The position numbers and the translations under genes were made by a program. The notes under the pieces are model-generated. The model did not search any database. It was not told the origin of the DNA and saw nothing but the letters and a program-made list of their open reading frames with translations. A stretch of 64,000 bases of DNA from Paraburkholderia susongensis (GTDB lineage Bacteria; Pseudomonadota; Gammaproteobacteria; Burkholderiales; Burkholderiaceae), in contig NZ_FXAT01000001.1 of the NCBI RefSeq assembly GCF_900177725.1, positions 1,054,001 through 1,118,000 of the forward strand, written 5' to 3'. This document shows positions 35,994 to 44,170 of the stretch, piece after piece. The stretch's first letter is position 1, and the number at the start of each line of letters is the position of its first letter.

Positions 35994-37205
35994 TCACTTC
36001 TTGAATTTTTGAAACGATACGACATCGGCCACACTGGCACTGGCTCGACGCTCAGTAGTATCGCTAGACCTTGCTGATCGAAGGGTCGCTAACTCTACTA
36101 CTTGAGCTGGCGCAGTAAAGTAATTCATGCGCAGCCCGCAGAGCTTCTCCACATCACGAGGTGAATATCCCAAGTGACGTGCGATGCTTTCGACTGGCAA
36201 AATTCCTTCATTGATCAGCAGTTCCACCGTGCGTCGTAACAAGCGCGGTTCCTCAGGCTCCCATTTTTCGTCGCCCGGTTCTGCCTTGGATCCCCAACGG
36301 GCGGAACGTCGCTTGAAGAGCGTCAACTTATCTTCATCACTAAGCAAGCCAAGTGCGTGCAAGCGCATCATCATTGCCGCCACAGACGCGCCCCAGCGCT
36401 GCTTGAGGATGAGCAGATTGTCTAGGTTTGTAGGCACCCGAACTTCACTAGCAAACGTTTCCGCTGGGAGCAAGAGCGCACCTGCAAATCGATGCGCTTG
36501 TTTTTCCAACTGGTTATAACGGTCGCGCTCTTCAGCTCTCGGTATGTGCTTATGCAAAATGAGATGCCCGATTTCGTGGGCCAAATCAAATCGACTGCGG
36601 AAAGCATTGGCTTTGTCAGCAGACAGAAACACAATGGGCCGCCCAAGCAGTTCGCTCCAACTTGAAAGACCTTCAATAGCCGATATTTCAGTTTCTTCGC
36701 GAATGACTAGGACGCCAGCACTTTCAGCAGCCAGAGCAAGGTTCTGCACGGGACCTCGGCCCAATTGCCAAAGCGCGCGACATTCCTCAGCCGCAGCCTC
36801 GATATCGGCGTCGCTGATCTGCTCGGGGTCCTGAAACGTGCGCACGGGAAGGTTGACTTTCGGATAGTCCACGTAGTCGCCCAAGAGAACGGCAATCTCT
36901 TGCGTCCATTCGGTCCGAGCCTCCAGCTTGGCGCGAGCGGCCTTTAAGGCCGATGCATTGCTGCGATAAAGTGGCTTAGAGACAGGCCGTAACATGGCAC
37001 GTGTGAGCCATTCCGGCTGCACGTTGAGTACAGACGCAAGCCGCTCAAACGTATTCGCTTCGGGAGCTTGATCGCCTTTACACCATTTGGTGACAGTCGG
37101 CGCCGCAACGCCAACCAAGCTTGCCAGCTGGCCCTTCGTCAGCCCACGAGCCGCAAGCGCTTGTTCAAGCCTTGCGGGTTGAAGATCTTTAATTCCCTTC
37201 GTCAT
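35994..37205 (-). CDS. XRE-family HTH protein with ImmA/IrrE metallopeptidase domain
   Basis: A 403-residue protein. Residues 10-65 are a helix-turn-helix of the XRE/Cro type (LEQALAARGLTKGQLASLVG, APTVTKWCKGDQAPEANTFE). Residues about 150-270 are an ImmA/IrrE (M78, COG2856) domain with the zinc motif HEIGH at 210-214 and AGALLLPAETF. A C-terminal helical extension of about 110 residues follows. Such proteins act as regulators or antitoxins, cleaving or binding a partner. The upstream gene overlaps it by 17 bp, the arrangement of toxin-antitoxin pairs such as RosmerTA, in which the antitoxin is of this kind. Confidence 0.88.
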   Translation of the reverse strand: MTKGIKDLQPARLEQALAARGLTKGQLASLVGVAAPTVTKWCKGDQAPEANTFERLASVLNVQPEWLTRAMLRPVSKPLYRSNASALKAARAKLEARTEWTQEIAVLLGDYVDYPKVNLPVRTFQDPEQISDADIEAAAEECRALWQLGRGPVQNLALAAESAGVLVIREETEISAIEGLSSWSELLGRPIVFLSADKANAFRSRFDLAHEIGHLILHKHIPRAEERDRYNQLEKQAHRFAGALLLPAETFASEVRVPTNLDNLLILKQRWGASVAAMMMRLHALGLLSDEDKLTLFKRRSARWGSKAEPGDEKWEPEEPRLLRRTVELLINEGILPVESIARHLGYSPRDVEKLCGLRMNYFTAPAQVVELATLRSARSSDTTERRASASVADVVSFQKFKK

Positions 37206-37854
37206 TGCCAGTTTGCTTCTTGGGTTGTGTCTTGAGTTTGGGCTTAGCGTTGTCGGGCTGCTCGGCCGTGTTCGTTTGCTCGTATAGGCTCAAGAATTCC
37301 GTCAGAGATTTCATGTACAACCAAGACTTCATATTGGCCGCCGGGAGGGCCAATTTGACCTGAGTCAGCTGAGCGACGCCATTCGCGTCGACACCATCCA
37401 TAACACCGAGAATGAAGATGGTGCCAGCCGTGGTGTCTGACGCTTCATTGAACAAGTCACGCTGCACGTATTTGCGCTCGATGCTCTGATTGATTTCAGC
37501 CAACTTCTTTCGCGTCGCACTCCGCCGCAGATTGACCCACTGGTGTCCGGGAACGTTGAGCCGGGCGACGTGGAAGATACCCCACCGCCCCACAACCAGA
37601 CGCGTGCCGCGGAGCGGAGTCGGGTCTGCGCCGTGAGCGAGCAAGGCTTCGTGGAAGGACTCATTGATGTAGAAGTGCTTCACCGAGCCAACGGCAGAAG
37701 GGCGATGCCCTTGCGCAAACCCAGACGCTTGGGTGCGCGCCTTTGCGTCACCATTGTGATATGCATCCTCACAAGCCATCAGCGCATCGCGCGGAATGTT
37801 TTGGACGATGAGTTGTTCCAGTGCTTCAATACTATCAGCGGGCGAAGTCGCCAT
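37189..37854 (-). CDS. Unknown protein paired with the XRE-ImmA/IrrE protein (putative toxin partner)
   Basis: A 221-residue soluble protein; the ATG at 37854 is chosen over a GTG at 37863. I do not recognise a domain. It has a central segment with LRGTRLVVGRWGIFHVARLN followed by basic residues (HQWVNLRRSATRKKLAEINQ) and a Lys/Gln-rich C-terminus. The C-terminal 17 bases overlap the start of the XRE-ImmA/IrrE gene, so translation is coupled. This order and overlap fit a toxin upstream of its peptidase-like antitoxin, as in the RosmerTA phage-defence pair; assignment to that family is by arrangement, not by a sequence match that I could check. Confidence 0.6.
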   Translation of the reverse strand: MATSPADSIEALEQLIVQNIPRDALMACEDAYHNGDAKARTQASGFAQGHRPSAVGSVKHFYINESFHEALLAHGADPTPLRGTRLVVGRWGIFHVARLNVPGHQWVNLRRSATRKKLAEINQSIERKYVQRDLFNEASDTTAGTIFILGVMDGVDANGVAQLTQVKLALPAANMKSWLYMKSLTEFLSLYEQTNTAEQPDNAKPKLKTQPKKQTGNDEGN

Positions 37855-38045
37855 ACATGACACACCGTAGATTGTTTTCCAGTAACGCGAATTCTATCAT
37901 TAAAAGTTTCGTGTTCAACGTAAGGCCTCCAAATTTTCGTCTGTGTGAGCGCGTTACGAAGATATTAGCGGCGATGCCAGCAAGAATTTCCGAAGTGCAT
38001 ACACTTTTCACCCCACTTCACACGCCCCCACCTCCCCAAATCCCT

Positions 38046-38111
38046 CAAACCCCTGTAAAATCGTGCGCTCTGCGGGCGTCGTATAATGGTAATACCCTAG
38101 CTTCCCAAGCT
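38046..38111 (+). repeat. Right copy of the direct repeat (tRNA-Gly leader and 5' half)
   Basis: It matches the copy at 27801-27868 and here is part of the intact tRNA-Gly gene and its leader. The pair frames the accessory island and marks the probable boundary of an insertion or duplication at this tRNA. Confidence 0.85.
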
Positions 38112-38145
38112 AGAGCCGTGGGTTCGATTCCCATCGCCCGCTCCA
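38072..38145 (+). tRNA. tRNA-Gly (anticodon CCC)
   Basis: A 74-base cloverleaf including encoded CCA. Acceptor GCGGGCG pairs with CGCCCGC; anticodon arm CTAGC-TTCCCAA-GCTAG gives anticodon CCC, reading GGG; T arm GTGGG-TTCGATT-CCCAT is standard. It lies at the right edge of the AT-rich island and at the left edge of the catabolic cluster. Confidence 0.96.
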
Positions 38146-38388
38146 CATCTCTCTCCTGCCGTGTTCCGGTGGTTTCTACGGAACCTTGAATTCAAGGGGT
38201 TTTTCACCCTTTTGAGTTCCAAACACCCCTAAGTTTCAAACACGTCTTTCAGGCCAGCGAGGGTACCGCTAGCCTTCACCAGTCGCGATATACGCGCGAT
38301 ATCCCCACACCAGTCCTGATTCGCCGCGGTTACCGCGAAACCCTGGCTCAGCAGGTTCGGTGCCGCGACAAGCCACGCTTCGAACAGG

Positions 38389-39156
38389 TCAACGCCTGAA
38401 GATTTCCTCGAGATCGACCTCGTCGGATGCGCCTTCGAGTTTCATGCTGCTCTGGATGTGGTCCAGGTGTTCGAGCATCAGGCGCTCGGCGCGTGCCGCA
38501 TCGCGCTTCGCGATGGCATCGATGATCTGCGAGTGCTCGTCGGCGCGGCAACTGGTCGCCGTGGGAGCGTCGTAGAGCACGATCATCAGGCAGGTCAACA
38601 CGGAAAGCTCGCGCATGCTGCGCGCGAGTGCCGAATTGCCCGCGAGTTCCGCAGCCAGCGAATGGAACTCCCCGGACAGCCGCACCACGGCGCGGTTGTC
38701 TTCCCGCTGGCGGGCATCGACCTCCAGATCATTGTGTTGAGACAGCCGGGCCAGCTTTTCCGGTGTCAGCGTCGCAATCAGCCGGCGCAGCACGGCCGGC
38801 TCGATCAGTCTGCGCGCCTCGAACACATCGCGGGCCTGCTCGATCGTCGGCTTGGCCACGTACGCCCCCCGCTGCGGAACGAGTTCGACGATCTGCTCGT
38901 GCGCAAGCCGCGCAAGCACCTCGCGGATGCGCGCGCGGCTGACGTCGAAGATTTCGGCCAGCCGCTCCTCGGCGAGCTTCGTGCCTGGATGCAGGCGATG
39001 TTCGAGGATCGCGACGTAGATACGTTCGTAGATCTCGTCGTGTGTGCTGTCGCGTTGCAAGCGGGTTCGTGCGGCGGCCTTGCGGCCAGGTTGGGTCGGC
39101 ATGTCCAGTTCGAGTGTGGCTGGCAGGTCATTGCCAAAGTTACGCGGATCATACAT
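38389..39156 (-). CDS. GntR/FadR-family transcriptional regulator
   Basis: A 255-residue regulator with an N-terminal winged helix (EIYERIYVAILEHRLHPGTK, then RARIREVLARLAHEQIVELV and the wing VPQRGAYVAKP) and an all-helical FCD effector domain (EARRLIEPAVLRRLIATLTP ... ADEHSQIIDAIAKRDA), whose His and Asp residues usually bind a metal and an acidic ligand. The ATG at 39156 is taken as the start because the upstream in-frame codons lie within a run of palindromes that look like its own operators. It is divergent from the hydantoinase gene at 39291 and probably controls it and itself. Confidence 0.92.
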   Translation of the reverse strand: MYDPRNFGNDLPATLELDMPTQPGRKAAARTRLQRDSTHDEIYERIYVAILEHRLHPGTKLAEERLAEIFDVSRARIREVLARLAHEQIVELVPQRGAYVAKPTIEQARDVFEARRLIEPAVLRRLIATLTPEKLARLSQHNDLEVDARQREDNRAVVRLSGEFHSLAAELAGNSALARSMRELSVLTCLMIVLYDAPTATSCRADEHSQIIDAIAKRDAARAERLMLEHLDHIQSSMKLEGASDEVDLEEIFRR

Positions 39157-39170
39157 TCCCGCCGAATGAG

Positions 39171-39229
39171 TGTCGACATTAGTGTTAACACTTCTTCTGT
39201 CTACATCGATGTTGACTATCATGTCGACA
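39171..39229. promoter_or_regulatory. Operator cluster between GntR regulator and hydantoinase gene
   Basis: Four perfect palindromes occur within 59 bp: TGTCGACA (39171-39178), AGTGTTAACACT (39181-39192), ACATCGATGT (39203-39212) and TGTCGACA again (39222-39229). Their even spacing within a divergent promoter region is typical of GntR-family operators binding several dimers. Confidence 0.6.
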
Positions 39230-39290
39230 AGACACTCACCCTGAATTCCGGCCGATCCGCCCGGGGAATTCCAAACGCAAGGACACATTC

Positions 39291-40715
39291 ATGACAGCGC
39301 CCCGCCTCGATCTGGTGATTCGCAACGCTCGCGTCGCGACGGCCAGCGACACCTACGATGCCGACATCGGCATTACCGCTGGCCGCATCGTGCAGCTCGG
39401 CGCCGGCTTGCCGGAAGGCGCGCGCGAGATCGACGCGGCCGGCCGTGTCGTGACGCCGGGCGGCGTCGACGCCCACTGCCATCTCGATCAGCCGATGGCG
39501 CCACCGCTGCGCATGGCGGACGACTTCGATACCGGCACCCGTGCCGCGGCATGCGGCGGCACGACCACGGTGATCCCGTTCGCCGCGCAGGAAAAGGGCC
39601 AATCCTTGCGCGCGGCGGTAGCCGACTACCATCGCCGCGCCGAAGGCAAGGCGCACACCGATTACGCGTTTCACCTGATCGTCAGCGACCCGACGCCGGA
39701 AGTGCTGAACGAGGAACTGCCCGCGCTGATCCGCGAGGGCTACACGTCGTTCAAGATCTACATGACCTACGACGACCTCAAGCTCGACGATGGCCAGATC
39801 CTCGACGTGCTGGCGGTCGCGCGGCAGCACGGCGCGATGGCGATGATCCACGCCGAGAACGCCGATTGCATCGAGTGGCTGACGAAGCGGCTCGAAGCGG
39901 CCGGCCGCACAGCGCCGCGCTTTCATGCGCATGCGCGCCCGATGCTGGTGGAGCGCGAGGCCACGCACCGCGCGATCTCGCTGGCCGAACTGGTCGACGT
40001 GCCGATCCTCATCGTGCATGTGTCCGGCCGCGAGGCGGTCGAGCAGATCCGCTGGGCGCGCGCGCAAGGCCTGACGGTCTACGCCGAGACCTGCCCGCAG
40101 TACCTGTTTCTCACCGCGGCCGATCTCGGCGTCGACGACGGCTACCACGGCGCGAAGTGCGTCTGCAGCCCGCCGCCGCGCGACAAGGCCAACCAGGACG
40201 TGATCTGGAATGGCCTCAACGACGGACTGTTCAGCGTGTTCAGTTCGGACCACGCGCCGTTCCGCTACGACGCGCCCGAAGGCAAGAAACCAGACGGCGA
40301 GGAGGTGGCGTTCCGCCACATTCCGAACGGCATCCCGGGTCTCGAGACGCGCCTGCCGCTGCTGTATTCCGAGGGCGTGCTCGGCGGCCGCATGACGCTC
40401 AACCGCTTCGTCGAACTCACCGCGACGAATCCCGCCAAGGCCTATGGCCTGCATCCGCGCAAAGGCACGATCGCGATCGGCAGCGACGCCGATCTGGTGA
40501 TCTGGGACGAGCGCGAACTCGTGCTGCGCAATGCCAACCTGCACCACGCGGTCGACTACACCCCGTATGAAGGCCGGACCTTGCGCGCCTGGCCTGCCGT
40601 GACGCTGGTCGACGGCGAGGTGGTCTGGGATGGGCACTTCCATCCGCGCGCTGGCCGCGGACGCTTCCTGCCCTGCGGTGAGCCGACGCTGGCGCCGAAC
40701 CCGCGGCGCGCCTGA
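39291..40715 (+). CDS. Hydantoinase/dihydropyrimidinase-type cyclic amidohydrolase
   Basis: A 474-residue binuclear metal amidohydrolase that opens cyclic amides such as hydantoins, dihydropyrimidines or allantoin-like rings. Metal ligands are visible: His62 and His64 in GGVDAHCHLDQPM, the carbamylated Lys155 in YTSFKIYMTYDDL, His in MIHAEN and VHVSGREA, and Asp in FSSDHAPFRYD. The C-terminal part (NPAKAYGLHPRKGTIAIGSD) is the usual composite beta-sandwich domain. It is the first gene of a plus-strand set with the NCS1 permease and faces the GntR regulator across an operator-rich gap. The exact substrate is not fixed by sequence. Confidence 0.93.
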   Translation: MTAPRLDLVIRNARVATASDTYDADIGITAGRIVQLGAGLPEGAREIDAAGRVVTPGGVDAHCHLDQPMAPPLRMADDFDTGTRAAACGGTTTVIPFAAQEKGQSLRAAVADYHRRAEGKAHTDYAFHLIVSDPTPEVLNEELPALIREGYTSFKIYMTYDDLKLDDGQILDVLAVARQHGAMAMIHAENADCIEWLTKRLEAAGRTAPRFHAHARPMLVEREATHRAISLAELVDVPILIVHVSGREAVEQIRWARAQGLTVYAETCPQYLFLTAADLGVDDGYHGAKCVCSPPPRDKANQDVIWNGLNDGLFSVFSSDHAPFRYDAPEGKKPDGEEVAFRHIPNGIPGLETRLPLLYSEGVLGGRMTLNRFVELTATNPAKAYGLHPRKGTIAIGSDADLVIWDERELVLRNANLHHAVDYTPYEGRTLRAWPAVTLVDGEVVWDGHFHPRAGRGRFLPCGEPTLAPNPRRA

Positions 40716-40807
40716 ATTTCGCGCAGGCCGCCCCCGAGCCTCGCTTCGTTTCCAGCCCTTTCGCTGTCTCACGACTGATGCCCGAGCATCACACAGGAGA
40801 AGTCACC

Positions 40808-42283
40808 TTGGATACAGACCACAAATTTCTGGCCGGGCTGGACCCAACGGGCCGGCTCTATAACGAAGACCTGGCTCCCGCCACAGAACGGAAGTGGACT
40901 TCGTACAGCTTCTTCGCCGTCTGGATGTCGGCCATCCACAACATCGGCACCTACACCTTCGTGGCCGGCCTGTTCGTCATCGGCCTCACGGGGTGGCAGG
41001 TGCTGGCGTCGATTCTCATCGGAACCGGCATCCTGTTCTTCGGCATGAACTGGGCCGGCAAGATGGGCCAGCAGACTGGCGTGCCGTTTCCGGTCATGGC
41101 GCGAATCAGCTTCGGTATCTGGGGGGCCAACCTTCCGGCGCTCATCCGCGCCGTCATCGCCATCTGCTGGTATGGCATCCAGACCTATCTGGCATCTACT
41201 GCCGTGGTGGTCCTGCTCCTTCGCATCGATCCGGGCTTGCAGCACTGGCAGGACCAGAGCTTCGTCGGCCTGTCGTACCTCGGCTGGGCCTGCTTCGTCC
41301 TGCTCTGGGTCCTGCAGTTGCTGGTCATCACGCGCGGTATGGAAGCGGTGCGTCGTTTCCAGGACTGGGCGGGGCCGATCGTCTGGGTGGTCATGGTCGC
41401 CATGGCCGTCTGGCTCTTCGCGATGGCGGACTGGCATATTCCGATGAGTCTTTCCGTCAAACCGCTGGCAGGCGGCGACGCCATCCGCGGCATTCTGACG
41501 GGGGCGTTCCTGCTCGTGGCGACCTACGCCACCATGCTGCTGAACTACTGCGACTTCACGCGTTTCTCGCGGTCGGAGCGCGCGGTCGTGGTGGGCAATT
41601 TCTGGGGGATTCCGATCAACTTCGCCGCGTTCGCCGCCATCAGCATCACGATGACGATCGGCACCGTCGTGGTCTTCGGTCACGCCATCAGCGATCCCGC
41701 GCTGATCCTCGCGAAGGTGCCGAACACCTTCGTGCTGACGGTCGGCGCCCTGATGTTCATCGTGGCGACGATCGGGGTCAACGTGGTGCTCAATTTCGTG
41801 TCGCCCGCCTACGATCTCGCCAACGTGTGGCCGAAGCGGATCACGTTCCGCCGCGGCGGCATCATCAGCGCAGTGCTAGCGCTGATGGTCATGCCGTGGA
41901 ATCTGTACTCCAACCCGATCGTCGTGAACTACTTCCTTGGCGGACTCGGCGCCTTCCTGGGGCCGATCTTCGGGATCATGGCGGTCGACTACTTCCTCGT
42001 TAATCGCGGCATCATCAACATCCGCGATCTTTACCGCTCCGACGAGGCCGGCGAATACTACTTCCGCAACGGGGTCAACCCCAAAGCCATCGCCGTTTTC
42101 GTGCCCACGGCCGCCGTGGCGGCGGTGGTTGCGCTCTTGCCGGCGCTGTCGGCCATAGCCGCCTTCTCGTGGCCGATTGGCCTGCTGAGCGCTGCCGCGG
42201 CCTATTTTCTGGTGATGGGAGGCGCCAGAAAATCATCCGTTGACGCAGTGGGGGCGAAAGGCGGATTCGGCTCGCTCGAATAG
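40808..42283 (+). CDS. NCS1-family nucleobase/hydantoin/allantoin permease
   Basis: A 491-residue inner-membrane symporter with twelve predicted helices. The N-terminus NEDLAPATERKWTSYSFFAV and the first-helix region WMSAIHNIGTYTFVAGLF are characteristic of NCS1 transporters (cytosine, uracil, allantoin, hydantoin); GMNWAGKMGQQTGVPFPVMA, then RISFGIWGANLPALIRAVIA are further family blocks. The start is taken as TTG at 40808, because an AGGAG lies eight bases upstream whereas the in-frame ATG at 40778 has no such site. It presumably imports the hydantoinase substrate. Its last 82 bp overlap the end of the convergent deacetylase gene. Confidence 0.93.
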   Translation: MDTDHKFLAGLDPTGRLYNEDLAPATERKWTSYSFFAVWMSAIHNIGTYTFVAGLFVIGLTGWQVLASILIGTGILFFGMNWAGKMGQQTGVPFPVMARISFGIWGANLPALIRAVIAICWYGIQTYLASTAVVVLLLRIDPGLQHWQDQSFVGLSYLGWACFVLLWVLQLLVITRGMEAVRRFQDWAGPIVWVVMVAMAVWLFAMADWHIPMSLSVKPLAGGDAIRGILTGAFLLVATYATMLLNYCDFTRFSRSERAVVVGNFWGIPINFAAFAAISITMTIGTVVVFGHAISDPALILAKVPNTFVLTVGALMFIVATIGVNVVLNFVSPAYDLANVWPKRITFRRGGIISAVLALMVMPWNLYSNPIVVNYFLGGLGAFLGPIFGIMAVDYFLVNRGIINIRDLYRSDEAGEYYFRNGVNPKAIAVFVPTAAVAAVVALLPALSAIAAFSWPIGLLSAAAAYFLVMGGARKSSVDAVGAKGGFGSLE

Positions 42284-43185
42284 GCACCGCAATCGAACGA
42301 TGCATGCTGCAACCAGTGCCGCGCAATCTGGTCACGCCTCGCAAACCAGGCACCGCCGCGCTTGACCATGTGCTCGAGCATCTGTTGCAGCGCTCCGATC
42401 CGTCCGGGGCGCCCCAACATGCGCAGGTGCAGTCCGATCGATAGCATCTTCGGCTGCGTGCGTCCTTCCTCCCATAGCCAGTCGTAGGCGTCGGCAACAT
42501 AGCCGGCAAAGTCGGCCGCCCGCACGAAGCGGCTGGAATGCTGGAATTGCATGTCGTTGGTGTCGAATGCGTAGGGCAATAGCACGTAAGGACGATCGCC
42601 CGTTCGCAAGGTCACCGGCAGGTCGTCGCCGTAAAAATCGCTGTCATACAGAAAGCCTCCTTCCTCCATCAGCAGCCGGCGCGTATTGGGCGACGAGGCC
42701 GACCGGGTATGCCAGCCCACCGGCCGATGCCCCGTTGCCGACGCAATGGCGCGCACGGTGCGCGCGATCGCCCGACGCTCTTCCGCTTCGCTCATCGACA
42801 CATGGCTTTCCCAGCGCCAGCCATGCGCCGACACCTCATGTCCGAGCGCCACGGCGTCGCGCGCGAGCGACGGAAGGCGCTCGATGGCTTGCCCGCACGC
42901 ACTGACGGTCACCGGCACACCGTAACGGGCGAATACCGCCATGATGCGATGCCAGCCCGCCCGGATGCCGTAGTCGAAATGGCTTTGCAGGCACGGATCC
43001 GGAAACCGCTCGATCCGGTCGACGACTTCATAGACCGCCTCGTTACGCGCGTCCCCCTCGCCAATCGCGAATTCGGCCCCCTCTTCCAGGTTCACCACGA
43101 ACGACACGGCGACCCGGGTGTCGCCGGGCCAATGCGGATGGGGGAGATGCTTACCGTATCCCAGCAGGTCCCGCTCGATCTCCAT
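42202..43185 (-). CDS. PuuE-like polysaccharide-deacetylase family hydrolase
   Basis: A 327-residue NodB-fold protein related to the metal-independent allantoinase PuuE: RDLLGYGKHLPHPHWPGDTR, then VVNLEEGAEFAIGEGD, and EVSAHGWRWESHVSMS; LYDSDFYGDDLPV is a further family block. PuuE opens the allantoin ring, and relatives act on other ureides or cyclic imides, so it fits the cyclic-amide theme of the cluster. The C-terminal 27 codons run through the end of the permease gene on the other strand and read Ser/Pro-rich, so they are probably an added tail. It is divergent from the second GntR regulator at 43376. Confidence 0.87.
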   Translation of the reverse strand: MEIERDLLGYGKHLPHPHWPGDTRVAVSFVVNLEEGAEFAIGEGDARNEAVYEVVDRIERFPDPCLQSHFDYGIRAGWHRIMAVFARYGVPVTVSACGQAIERLPSLARDAVALGHEVSAHGWRWESHVSMSEAEERRAIARTVRAIASATGHRPVGWHTRSASSPNTRRLLMEEGGFLYDSDFYGDDLPVTLRTGDRPYVLLPYAFDTNDMQFQHSSRFVRAADFAGYVADAYDWLWEEGRTQPKMLSIGLHLRMLGRPGRIGALQQMLEHMVKRGGAWFARRDQIARHWLQHASFDCGAYSSEPNPPFAPTASTDDFLAPPITRK

Positions 43186-43256
43186 AGCTTCTCCTCGTTG
43201 TCAGCCACGCGAGCAGTGTGCCTCAGAATTTCAAGAATGTTCAACCATAATCTTAA

Positions 43257-43273
43257 TTTTTGTCGACCAAAAT
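43257..43273. promoter_or_regulatory. Candidate GntR operator TTGTCGACCAA
   Basis: The sequence TTTTTGTCGACCAAAAT is a near-palindrome centred on GTCGAC, in the gap between the PuuE-like gene and the second GntR gene. The same core occurs three times before the amidohydrolase gene at 45201, so one regulator probably binds all of them. Confidence 0.55.
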
Positions 43274-43375
43274 ATGGTGAAACGGCTCGCCGGCCATCGT
43301 GTGAATGGCGGACAAATCGGGTTGGCTCGCATACAATGCGATCTTCCTTTTCGTCCAACGAGAATTCCGTTCGCC

Positions 43376-44158
43376 GTGAGACAGCCCCCCCTGGCTAGCC
43401 CTTCCAAACAGACCCGACGAGCCCCTGCCAAGATCGATCCGGCGCCGTCTCCGCCATCGCCCGATGCGGGCGACATGACGGATGCACCGCCGGAAACCGA
43501 GGAGCGCATGTACCGCTCGATATCCGGCGCCTTGCTCGACGGTAAATTGCGGCCGGGCACGCCGCTGCGCGAGCGCAATCTCGCGGAGGTTTTCGGGGCG
43601 ACGCGCACGGCGGTACGCAAGGTCCTCGCCCGCCTCGAACGCGAAGGCAAGGTGGAGTTGCGGCAAAACCGCGGAGCATTCGTGCCCCAGCCATCGGTCG
43701 AAGACATCCACGCCGTCTACGATGCCCGCCGGGCGGTCGAAGGGGGCATGCTGATGTTGCTCGCCAGCCGGCTCGGCGCGACCCAGTTGCGGGCACTGAG
43801 CGCGCACGTCAAACGCGAGGAGGAAGCACACCGCGCCGGTGATCGAGAGGAATCGATACGGCTTGCGGGTGCGTTTCACACCCACTTGACTCGCATGCTG
43901 GGCAACGCCGAACTGGAAGCCTTCCTGCAGCGGCTGCTGGCGCGCACCCAGTTGTTCGTCGCGCTTTACGAATCGCACGATCAGTCGAGCTGCGCGCCGG
44001 GCGAGCACCGCGCCATCGTGGAGGCACTCGCGCGCGGCGAGGCGTCCGCCGCGGTCAGCACCATGCTGCACCATCTCGATGAAATCGAGGCGCGCATCAC
44101 CCGCCATGTCACACGGGACGACCAGGAAGACCTGGCCGATATTTTCAACCGCTATTAA
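43376..44158 (+). CDS. GntR/FadR-family transcriptional regulator
   Basis: A regulator of about 260 residues with an N-terminal winged helix (RMYRSISGALLDGKLRPGTP, ATRTAVRKVLARLEREGKVE, wing RQNRGAFVPQPS) and a C-terminal FCD domain (AFHTHLTRMLGNAELEAFLQ ... GEHRAIVEALARGEASAA). The start is uncertain: the GTG at 43376 is given, an ATG at 43475 would remove a Pro-rich leader, and an ATG at 43274 directly after the operator is also in frame. It is followed 12 bp later by a racemase-like gene, so both are likely transcribed together. It probably binds the TTGGTCGACCAA-type sites at 43257 and 45039-45118. Confidence 0.9.
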   Translation: MRQPPLASPSKQTRRAPAKIDPAPSPPSPDAGDMTDAPPETEERMYRSISGALLDGKLRPGTPLRERNLAEVFGATRTAVRKVLARLEREGKVELRQNRGAFVPQPSVEDIHAVYDARRAVEGGMLMLLASRLGATQLRALSAHVKREEEAHRAGDREESIRLAGAFHTHLTRMLGNAELEAFLQRLLARTQLFVALYESHDQSSCAPGEHRAIVEALARGEASAAVSTMLHHLDEIEARITRHVTRDDQEDLADIFNRY

Positions 44159-44170
44159 AGGGTGCTCCGC

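Noticed and set aside
27869..38045. Integrase or transposase inside the defence-type island
   Set aside because: All open frames of fair size were inspected; none has tyrosine- or serine-recombinase or DDE transposase motifs. The only integrase sequence is the remnant at 56983.
27801..38145. CRISPR array or cas genes in the accessory island
   Set aside because: No regularly spaced repeats and no Cas motifs were seen; the only repeats are the two tRNA-derived copies.
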